Shown here piece by piece: positions 1 through 5,357 of a stretch of DNA of 5,357 nt. The DNA comes from Synergistaceae bacterium (GTDB lineage Bacteria > Synergistota > Synergistia > Synergistales > Synergistaceae): contig JAISQP010000075.1 in NCBI GenBank assembly GCA_031274115.1, forward strand, positions 1 to 5,357, written 5' to 3'. Positions within the stretch are counted from its first letter, which is position 1. Each line of letters begins with the position of its first letter. Both the position numbers and the translations under genes were made by a program. The notes under the pieces are model-generated. The model was not told the origin of the DNA. It worked only from the letters and a program-made list of their open reading frames with translations, and did not search any database.

Positions 1-21
1 CGTAAACGGCGGCGCGTGTTG

Positions 22-27
22 TATAAT
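22..27 (+). promoter_or_regulatory. Candidate -10 box of the nadE operon promoter
   Basis: A perfect TATAAT hexamer lies in an otherwise GC-rich leader, 46 bases before the nadE start codon. A transcript starting near base 34 would have a leader of about 40 bases. At normal spacing the matching -35 box would fall at or just outside the left edge of the window, so it cannot be judged. There is no TGn extension directly upstream of the hexamer. The call rests on the hexamer, its local AT-richness and its position. Confidence 0.45.
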
Positions 28-73
28 AATTTCCGCATAACGTCCGCGCCGGAGCGCGAGAGGAGCGGGATAG

Positions 74-2005
74 ATGAGACATCTGCTGAACGGGTATGTC
101 AGGGCCGCCGCCGCGACGCCGTCCATCAGGGTAGCCGACTGCGAATACAACGCTGGCCGGATACTTGCCCTGATGAAAAAAGCCGCGGCAGAGGACGTCA
201 GACTCCTCTGTCTGCCGGAATTGTGCGTTACGGGCTACACGTGCGGAGATCTTTTTTTGCAGCAAAAACTGATCGAGAGCGCCGAAGACGCGCTCATGAG
301 CCTCGTAGAACAGAGTTCCTCGCTCCCCCTGCTGGTCGCGGCGGGGGCGCCGGTCGCCACGGGCGGGCTTCTGTACAACACCGCGGCCATATTCGGCTGC
401 GGGAAGCTCTTCGGCTTCGTTCCCAAGACATATATCCCAAATTACAACGAATTTTACGAACTGCGCCACTTCTCTCCCGCCGACGGCGAGACCCGCACGG
501 CGCGCTTCGGCGGACGCGACGTTCCCATAGGAACCAAGCTGCTATTCCAGTGCGAAAACGAGCCGAGCCTCTCCGTCGCGGCCGAGATATGCGAAGACCT
601 GTGGATCCCGGCGCCGCCAAGCTCATTCCACGCTATGGCCGGAGCCACCGTCATCGTGAACCTCTCCGCGAGCGACGAGATCATCGGCAAGGCCGCCTAC
701 AGGCGTTCGCTCATTGCGGGGCAATCCGGACGGCTCGTCTGCGGCTACATATACGCGGACGCCGGCGCCGGGGAGAGCAGCACGGACATGGTCTTTGCCG
801 GACACAATTTAATCTGCGAAAACGCCGAGACGCTGTCCGAATCCCCTCCGTTCGGAGACGGTTGGGCCGCCGCCGACATCGACACGAGCGCAATAATCTA
901 CGACCGCAGGCGCATGAACACATGGCGTCATGACGCCTCCGGGTACTCGGTAATACCGTTTTCGCTCGACGTCGGCGGGACTTCGCTCTCGCGGGCAGTG
1001 GACCCTCATCCGTTCGTCCCCCGGGACGAACGCGAGAAAAACGCGAGATGCGAAGCGATCCTCGATATGCAGGTCGCAGGGCTCTCGAAGAGGATAGCCT
1101 ACATCCCTGCGAAAACCGCGGTGATCGGCGTATCCGGAGGGCTCGACAGCTGTCTCGCCCTTCTCGTGACCACAAGGGCGATCAAAAAAATGGGCAAGCC
1201 CATGTCGGACGTCGTGGCCGTCACCATGCCCTGTTTCGGGACGACCTACCGCACGAAATCGAACGCGCTGCGTCTCTGCGAGGCGCTGGGCGTCGAGTGC
1301 CTCTATATCGACATCACAAATTCAGTGAGGGCTCACATGCGGGACATCGGGCAATCGGAGGAAGTCCGCGACGTCGTCTACGAAAACGCGCAGGCCAGGG
1401 TGCGCACGCTGACGCTCATGGACCTCGCGAACAAAACCGGAGGGATCGTGGTGGGCACGGGAGACCTCTCCGAACTCGCGCTCGGATGGGCGACATACAG
1501 CGGCGACCATATGAGCATGTACGGAGTGAACTCCGGCGTCCCGAAGACGCTGGTGAGACATATCGTAAAATACGCGGCGGAGACCTCCCCCGAGCTCACC
1601 GAGGTGCTGGAGGACATACTCGCGACCCCGGTGAGCCCGGAGCTTCTGCCTTCCACCGGGGGCGGCGTCGACCAGAGGACGGAGGCCATCATCGGCCCCT
1701 ACGAGCTGCACGACTTCTTTCTTTACCACGTCGTCCGCTGGGGGCGCCCGCCGAAGAAGGTCTTCGCCCTCGCAACGATTGCCTTCGGCGAGGAGTATCA
1801 GCGGGATGTCATATTGAAATGGCTCGGGGTGTTTTACCGGAGGTTTTTCTCGCAGCAGTACAAGAGAAGCTGTCTGCCGGACGGTCCGAAGATCGGCTCG
1901 GTAAGCCTCTCGCCACGGGGCGACTGGCGGATGCCGAGCGACGCCTCCTGCGCGGCGTGGCTCTCGGAGCTCGACGAACTTGCCGAGGACGCCGCGATTG
2001 AATAA
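74..2005 (+). CDS. nadE: Glutamine-dependent NAD+ synthetase (NadE, two-domain form)
   Basis: This cytoplasmic enzyme catalyses the last step of NAD+ biosynthesis: deamido-NAD+ is adenylated with ATP and then amidated with ammonia released from glutamine. At 643 residues it has the usual length of the large bacterial form. Residues about 10-290 are a nitrilase-type (CN-hydrolase) glutaminase. Its catalytic triad is visible as E49 (in LPEL), K118 (in VPKTY) and C173 (in EICEDLW), each offset by three from the Mycobacterium tuberculosis enzyme (E52, K121, C176). Residues about 320-620 are the synthetase domain, with the ATP-pyrophosphatase P-loop SGGLDS at 354-359 and the family segments GTGDLSELALGWATYSGD (461-478) and GVPKTLVRHIVKY (488-500). 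The ATG is chosen because GAGAGGAG ends 8 bases before it and because the family's N-terminal sequence (hGYVRAAAATP) begins right there. The gene has no frameshift and no missing key residue. It abuts the radical SAM gene downstream, so the two are probably co-transcribed. Confidence 0.97.
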   Translation: MRHLLNGYVRAAAATPSIRVADCEYNAGRILALMKKAAAEDVRLLCLPELCVTGYTCGDLFLQQKLIESAEDALMSLVEQSSSLPLLVAAGAPVATGGLLYNTAAIFGCGKLFGFVPKTYIPNYNEFYELRHFSPADGETRTARFGGRDVPIGTKLLFQCENEPSLSVAAEICEDLWIPAPPSSFHAMAGATVIVNLSASDEIIGKAAYRRSLIAGQSGRLVCGYIYADAGAGESSTDMVFAGHNLICENAETLSESPPFGDGWAAADIDTSAIIYDRRRMNTWRHDASGYSVIPFSLDVGGTSLSRAVDPHPFVPRDEREKNARCEAILDMQVAGLSKRIAYIPAKTAVIGVSGGLDSCLALLVTTRAIKKMGKPMSDVVAVTMPCFGTTYRTKSNALRLCEALGVECLYIDITNSVRAHMRDIGQSEEVRDVVYENAQARVRTLTLMDLANKTGGIVVGTGDLSELALGWATYSGDHMSMYGVNSGVPKTLVRHIVKYAAETSPELTEVLEDILATPVSPELLPSTGGGVDQRTEAIIGPYELHDFFLYHVVRWGRPPKKVFALATIAFGEEYQRDVILKWLGVFYRRFFSQQYKRSCLPDGPKIGSVSLSPRGDWRMPSDASCAAWLSELDELAEDAAIE

Positions 2006-3691
2006 ATGAACGCGCTCATCCTCGACGGCTACGTCGACGAGCCCGCGTGTTTCGGCGTGCCGCCCTACGTCTCCCCCTACGTCCGATACTGCGCGGGGGT
2101 TTTGACGTCGCGGGGATTCGAGACCGCGTACTCGACCTGCGACTCGTGGCGAAGGAATAGGGCTGAGACGGACGCCCTCGTCGCGGACTCCGACATAGTA
2201 GTCGTAATCATGGGGCTGACCGTGCCGGGGAGATATCGCGGCGGTTCGCCGCTCACGTTGCGCGAACTCGAGACCATCGCGGGCGCGCGCCGGAGGGGAG
2301 TCCTCATCCTTGGAGGCCCGATTCGCAGCGGTTACGCTCTCAGAGGAGGAGTCGCCGCCAGAAAGGTCTTCCCCGAAGGCGTGGACTATCTCGCGTACGG
2401 AGACCCGGAGGCTTCTCTCGACCTCTTCTGCCGGAACGGCGAGTGGCTGGAGGACGCGCCGCGTTCCCCGCGCCGGCTGGAGGAGATAGCCGCCCTTGGC
2501 GCGGAGATACTGAAGCGTCATCCGTCGTACCCCGACGTCATTGCGGAGATCGAGCTGTCGCGAGGCTGCGACAGGGTCGACGGGAGGTGCTCGTTTTGCG
2601 CGGAGGGAAGCTCTCCCAGGTACGAGGAGAGGGGCGTCGAGGGCGTCGCGCGCGAAATTTCGGCAATCTCCTCCGTCGGGGTCGGAGCGTTCAGGCTCGG
2701 GAGATGCTCGAACATCCTCGCGTGGGGAGGAGAGCCCTCGCCGCGGGGCGTCCGCCCGAACCCCTCGCGGCTTGAGGAGCTTTACTCGTCGATAAGGGCT
2801 TCGGCGAAGGGGTTGAAAGTTCTCCATACTGACAACTGCAACCCCCTCACTATAACGAACTTCCCGGAGGAGTCGCGCGCGTGCGTCGAGGCCATAGCCC
2901 GCCACAACACCGCTGGAGACGGGCTGTCGCTCGGGATAGAGAGCGTGGACCCCTCCGTGATAAAGGCAAACTCGCTCAAGGTCTCCTTTAGTCAGGCGCT
3001 CTCCGCCATCCGGCTCATAAACGAGGCGGGAGGCGTCAGGAAGACGCCCAACTCTCTGCCGTCGCTTCTGCCGGGGCTGAATTTTTTATACGGCCTCGCT
3101 GGGGAGTCGAAGGAGACGCTGGAGCAGAACAGGCTGTTTCTGACGGAACTCCTCGCGTCGGACCTCGCGGTCAGGCGGATCAACATCAGACGCGCCATAG
3201 TCCTTCCCGGCTCGAACCTCGAACGCGCGCTCGCGGCAAATCCGTCCCGGCTCAAGGAGAGGGATTACCGGAGGTGGAGGGAGTGGGTCAGGAAAGAAGC
3301 GGACCCTGTGATGCTCGGGCGCGTAGCTCCGGACGGGACCGTCATAAGAGACGTCATAGCCGAGGAGAGGGCGGGGAACGTGGTCTTCGGGAGGGCTCTG
3401 GGAAGCTACGCCCCCCTCGTGGGCGTCGTATCGAAGTCCCTCGAACCCAAAGACAAGGCTGACGTGATGGTGACGGGGAGGGGGGGAAGGTCGCTCACTG
3501 CGGTCAGAAATCCTCTCGACGCCAACTCCTGCGGCAAGGAGGAACTAATGGCGCTCCCCGGGCTCGGCAGCGCGCGGGCTGATTTTTTCATCGCTAATAG
3601 GCCTTACGAAACGCGTGACGGAATAAAAAAAGCGTTGAGCGAGATGGACTCTCCAGGGATCGCGGAAAAGTTACTGCGTTATTTTACCTGA
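2006..3691 (+). CDS. Radical SAM protein with C-terminal helix-hairpin-helix (COG1031 / MJ1487-like), function unknown
   Basis: This 561-residue protein is a probable radical SAM enzyme of unknown substrate. The N-terminus (LDGYVDEPACFGVPPYVSPY, residues 5-24) and a Rossmann-like region to about residue 130 resemble a B12-binding fold, but I see no DxHxxG cobalamin-ligand motif. The iron-sulfur cysteines are C188, C195 and C198, spaced C-X6-C-X2-C rather than the usual C-X3-C-X2-C. Further landmarks of the core are FRLGRCSN (229-236), LHTDNCNP (273-280) and GIES (310-313). Residues about 455-500 (GNVVFGRALGSYAPLVGVV onward) look like a TRAM-type beta barrel. A helix-hairpin-helix, LMALPGLGSARADFFIANRP, covers 514-533, and the protein ends soon after. 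From memory, this order of domains matches COG1031, best known from methanogenic archaea. The start is fixed by the conserved N-terminus. Its ATG directly follows the nadE stop codon, and the only purine-rich match (GAGGA, 1985-1989) lies 16 bases upstream, so translation probably depends on reinitiation after nadE. RNA or DNA modification is an inference from the TRAM-like and HhH parts. Confidence 0.88.
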   Translation: MNALILDGYVDEPACFGVPPYVSPYVRYCAGVLTSRGFETAYSTCDSWRRNRAETDALVADSDIVVVIMGLTVPGRYRGGSPLTLRELETIAGARRRGVLILGGPIRSGYALRGGVAARKVFPEGVDYLAYGDPEASLDLFCRNGEWLEDAPRSPRRLEEIAALGAEILKRHPSYPDVIAEIELSRGCDRVDGRCSFCAEGSSPRYEERGVEGVAREISAISSVGVGAFRLGRCSNILAWGGEPSPRGVRPNPSRLEELYSSIRASAKGLKVLHTDNCNPLTITNFPEESRACVEAIARHNTAGDGLSLGIESVDPSVIKANSLKVSFSQALSAIRLINEAGGVRKTPNSLPSLLPGLNFLYGLAGESKETLEQNRLFLTELLASDLAVRRINIRRAIVLPGSNLERALAANPSRLKERDYRRWREWVRKEADPVMLGRVAPDGTVIRDVIAEERAGNVVFGRALGSYAPLVGVVSKSLEPKDKADVMVTGRGGRSLTAVRNPLDANSCGKEELMALPGLGSARADFFIANRPYETRDGIKKALSEMDSPGIAEKLLRYFT

Positions 3692-4730
3692 ACTCTTCAT
3701 CCAATTCGTGAAAGAATTTCCAGCCGTTTCTCCCGTGCGTCTTGACGTAGTACATAGCCGTAGCCGCGTTAGAAATCAACGTCTTTTCGTCATTTCCGTC
3801 CTGAGGATAGTAAGTCGCCCCGATACTCCCGGTAACGCTGACCTCCCTGCCCATCACCCGATAAACTACGCCGATCGAATCGCAGATTCTCTTCGTAATC
3901 TCCGGGACAATCTTCATAAGGCTATCATTTCCTATATCGGCCAACAGGACGGCGAACTCGTCCTCGCCAATTCTGGAAACCGTGTCGGTGCCCCGCACCT
4001 CGGCAAAAAGACGCCTCCCCACCTTGGCCAGGAGATCGTCCCCAGCTATGTAGCCGTGTACAACATTCACCTGCTTGAACCTGTCGAGGTCGATGACCAG
4101 CACCGCGCCGCCGCCGCCTGCGCGCCGCGCTCTCGCTATAGCCATCGAAAGGTTGCCGGAGAACAGCGTACGGTTCGAGAGCCCCGTAAGCGGATCGTGG
4201 ATCGCCTGTTCGTGCATTATCTCCTGCATATCCACATAATCCGAGATATCCTGCATTACGGCTACGCTGGCGATTACAAGTCCGTTAGCGCTAATCACCG
4301 GGAACGCGGTCACGGAGACCCACTCTTCGAAATCCGAATCCAGAGACTTTATCAGGACGCTCGTATTGTTGCGTCTCCTCTCGCGCAGCGCGATATAAAG
4401 CGGTTCGAGTTCTTCAGTCAGCGGGCGTCTGTCATGAGAGCGCATGTCCTTGCGCAGCCGCATTTTCGCCCACGTCATATCGGGCTCCCGCGTCCTGTCG
4501 AATTCAAAAAGCTGTTCCGCCGCTTTGTTTATGAGCAGGATCCTGTCGTTCGGGGCAATCACGACAAATCCTACGGGAGCTTCGTCCACAGCGGCAGTGA
4601 TGACGCCGACGCATTCGGATAAATTCTCCATAAACGGGGCGTCGGAATATTTCGAGAAGAGCGAGTCAAAAGCTTCCCTCCACTTAATGTCTTGAAATAA
4701 AAAATTTAGGGTATTATCAGTAATTATCAC
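3684..4730 (-). CDS. PAS-GGDEF diguanylate cyclase
   Basis: This probable cytosolic sensor enzyme makes cyclic di-GMP from two GTP. From the GTG at 4730 it has 348 residues, with no signal peptide or membrane segment. A PAS domain spans about residues 42-165 (EAPVGFVVIAPNDRILLINK near its start), followed by a helix and the HDPLTGLSNR segment that opens the GGDEF domain (about 175-345). The metal-binding DLDRF is at 214-218, and the guanine-contacting N222 and D231 positions are kept. The active-site loop is GEDEF (255-259), a form compatible with activity. An inhibitory-site RGTD (246-249) sits exactly five residues before it, which predicts product feedback inhibition. Two usually conserved residues differ: N-D is N-V and G-H is G-Y in NVVHGY. 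There is no EAL or HD-GYP domain. A longer version from a GTG at 4763 (359 residues) is possible, but it lacks a good ribosome binding site. The 3' end overlaps the convergent radical SAM gene by 8 bases. The PAS ligand is unknown. Confidence 0.92.
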   Translation of the reverse strand: MIITDNTLNFLFQDIKWREAFDSLFSKYSDAPFMENLSECVGVITAAVDEAPVGFVVIAPNDRILLINKAAEQLFEFDRTREPDMTWAKMRLRKDMRSHDRRPLTEELEPLYIALRERRRNNTSVLIKSLDSDFEEWVSVTAFPVISANGLVIASVAVMQDISDYVDMQEIMHEQAIHDPLTGLSNRTLFSGNLSMAIARARRAGGGGAVLVIDLDRFKQVNVVHGYIAGDDLLAKVGRRLFAEVRGTDTVSRIGEDEFAVLLADIGNDSLMKIVPEITKRICDSIGVVYRVMGREVSVTGSIGATYYPQDGNDEKTLISNAATAMYYVKTHGRNGWKFFHELDEEFR

Positions 4731-4738
4731 CTGCAAAA

Positions 4739-4744
4739 CTCCTT
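4739..4744 (-). promoter_or_regulatory. Ribosome binding site that decides the diguanylate cyclase start
   Basis: On the minus strand AAGGAG is followed by 8 bases and then GTG (4730-4728). This is a near-ideal Shine-Dalgarno arrangement. The upstream in-frame GTG at 4763 has only a weak GGAA-like stretch before it, so the shorter protein is favoured. Confidence 0.7.
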
Positions 4745-4791
4745 CTGAAGAAAGTTTATACACGGTATTCCACGCTGTCTTGTCTACAGAG

Positions 4792-4819
4792 ATTATAACA
4801 AAAGACTGGGATACAAGAA
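4792..4819 (-). promoter_or_regulatory. Extended -10 promoter for the diguanylate cyclase gene
   Basis: Reading the minus strand, TGTTATAAT (4800-4792) is a perfect TATAAT preceded by the TGn of an extended -10 element. A weak -35-like TTCTTG lies 16 bases further upstream (4819-4814). Transcription would start near 4785, giving a leader of about 55 bases before the GTG at 4730. The site sits between the flavoprotein gene's terminator-like hairpin and the cyclase gene, as expected for an independent transcription unit. Confidence 0.65.
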
Positions 4820-4832
4820 GAAAATATTACGT

Positions 4833-4852
4833 AAAAACTGCCCGCTTCGCGG
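4833..4852 (-). terminator. Candidate rho-independent terminator after the Nim-like flavoprotein gene
   Basis: On the minus strand the hairpin CCGC-GAA-GCGG (4852-4842) is followed after four bases (GCAG) by a run of five T (4837-4833). It lies about 40 bases past the stop codon of the flavoprotein gene and just before the cyclase promoter, where a terminator would be expected. The stem is only 4 bp, possibly one pair longer across a bulge, and the T-run is short, so it may be leaky. Confidence 0.45.
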
Positions 4853-4889
4853 CTTCATAACACCCGATTAAGCGAGGTGGTATTAATGG

Positions 4890-5357
4890 TCAAAGCTTAG
4901 CATAGCCGCTCGATTTTCCGTACATTTCCCTGATGACTATCTTCGCGACCCAAACGGAGTTCCTTTTCTCCTCCGGGAGATCGTCGTGCGGGCCGTTGTA
5001 CTGCCTCATCAAAATGGCGAGAGCGTGGTTTTTCTCGTCGAGGTCCGTTATCTCGCTTATTTCGCCGAAGCCGGTAACGCTCTTGTATTTAGACGAAAAC
5101 TCTACGCCGGTCTCGGACCTTATCACCTCGGCGTCCACGAAGACGTTGAACGAAACTCTCGGGTTTACGGCTATCAGGTCGTTCTTGAGACCGGTCATCG
5201 CTCCGTGCAGGTAGATAATCCCCTCATCGTAGCCGTACCCCATCGGAACCACATACGGGTCGCCGTCCGGCGCCGCGAGCCCGAGACACATTACCGTCCC
5301 TCGCTTCAGCACGTCTTCAATCCAGCTCTTGTCGAGAACCTGCTTGTCCTTACGCCT
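4890..5357 (-). CDS. Nim-like / pyridoxamine 5'-phosphate oxidase-family flavoprotein (5' end cut by the window)
   Basis: This small cytosolic protein of the FMN-binding split-barrel family resembles the Nim (5-nitroimidazole resistance) and pyridoxamine-phosphate-oxidase-like group. The reading frame is open to the right edge and gives 155 residues. The first visible residues, RRKDKQVLDKSWIEDVLKRG, match the usual opening of Nim-like proteins, which is typically MRRKD; the ATG should therefore lie immediately outside the window. A GTG at 5312 is also in frame, but starting there would drop this conserved opening. Family landmarks are the strand pair around YVVPMGYGYDEG, then IIYLHGAMTGLKND and NPRVSFNVFVD. 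The histidine in YLHGA (residue 51 counting from the edge) occupies the position of the cofactor-associated histidine of NimA, as far as I can align it by eye. True PdxH function is unlikely because Nim-like proteins form a distinct group. The substrate is unknown and drug resistance should not be assumed. Its promoter is off the window. Confidence 0.87.
   Translation of the reverse strand, partial: RRKDKQVLDKSWIEDVLKRGTVMCLGLAAPDGDPYVVPMGYGYDEGIIYLHGAMTGLKNDLIAVNPRVSFNVFVDAEVIRSETGVEFSSKYKSVTGFGEISEITDLDEKNHALAILMRQYNGPHDDLPEEKRNSVWVAKIVIREMYGKSSGYAKL

Noticed and set aside
16..933. Alternative plus-strand frame of 305 codons overlapping nadE
   Set aside because: The product is arginine-rich low-complexity sequence with no family resemblance. 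The overlapping nadE frame has all catalytic motifs.
1184..1190. Runs of seven identical bases inside genes (A7 here; also T7 at 252-258 and A7 at 3625-3631) as possible frameshift or slippage sites
   Set aside because: The reading frames continue correctly through all three with family-consistent protein on both sides, so there is no sign of programmed slippage or sequence error.
1048..2001. Alternative plus-strand frame of 317 codons inside nadE
   Set aside because: Its Arg/Gly-rich composition is typical of a shifted frame of GC-rich DNA, and it lies inside the intact synthetase domain.
1322..2905. Long open frame (527 codons) on the minus strand across the nadE / radical SAM junction
   Set aside because: It lies wholly antisense to two well-supported genes. 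Its translation is very rich in Arg, Val and Asp without recognisable motifs, as expected from the complement of GC-rich coding sequence.
3703..3718. Hairpin AATTC-GTGAAA-GAATT just past the radical SAM stop as a plus-strand terminator
   Set aside because: The stem is short and AT-rich with no T-run after it, and it lies in the coding end of the cyclase gene.
3708..4622. Plus-strand frame of 304 codons opposite the diguanylate cyclase
   Set aside because: It is antisense to a clear PAS-GGDEF gene, with no motifs and no ribosome binding site of note.
4861..4879. Inverted repeat CACC...GGTG downstream of the flavoprotein stop codon as a second terminator
   Set aside because: The stem is interrupted by a bulge and no T-run follows on either strand. 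The hairpin at 4842-4852 is a better candidate.
4890..5357. Flavoprotein as authentic pyridoxamine 5'-phosphate oxidase (PdxH)
   Set aside because: The length and the RRKDK-type N-terminus fit the Nim-like group, and I do not see the PdxH C-terminal signature region.

Overview
The window holds a short stretch of a bacterial chromosome, GC-rich overall, with four protein-coding genes and no RNA genes, insertion sequences, CRISPR arrays or phage genes that I can see. Both long plus-strand genes use AGG and ATA codons freely despite the high GC content. That codon habit, the gene families present and an archaeal-looking radical SAM protein would fit a member of the Synergistota (Cloacibacillus/Synergistes-like), but this assignment is a guess from general knowledge. 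No marker gene here proves it.

Layout. Bases 1-73 are a leader with a TATAAT box and a good Shine-Dalgarno sequence. Bases 74-2005 (+) encode a glutamine-dependent NAD+ synthetase (NadE) with its N-terminal amidase and C-terminal synthetase domains and all key residues visible. With no gap at all, bases 2006-3691 (+) encode a large uncharacterised radical SAM protein of the COG1031 / MJ1487 type. It has an N-terminal Rossmann (B12-binding-like) domain, a radical SAM core with an unusual C-X6-C-X2-C cluster motif, a TRAM-like segment and a C-terminal helix-hairpin-helix. The two genes look like one translationally coupled operon.

The other half reads on the minus strand. A PAS-GGDEF diguanylate cyclase (about 3684-4730) converges on the radical SAM gene and overlaps it by 8 bases at the 3' ends. 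It has its own extended -10 promoter in the gap near 4792. Upstream of it, and reading toward it, is a Nim-like / pyridoxamine 5'-phosphate oxidase-family flavoprotein (4890-5357). This gene runs off the right edge, probably missing only its start codon. A small hairpin with a T-run (minus strand, 4833-4852) probably separates it from the cyclase gene.

How they work together. NadE makes NAD+ in the cytoplasm. The radical SAM protein is probably a nucleic-acid or nucleotide-modifying enzyme, judging by its domain architecture, but its substrate is unknown. The diguanylate cyclase is an independent signalling gene and the flavoprotein an independent small redox or detoxification protein. The most interesting item is the nadE-coupled radical SAM gene; the remaining genes are ordinary families.
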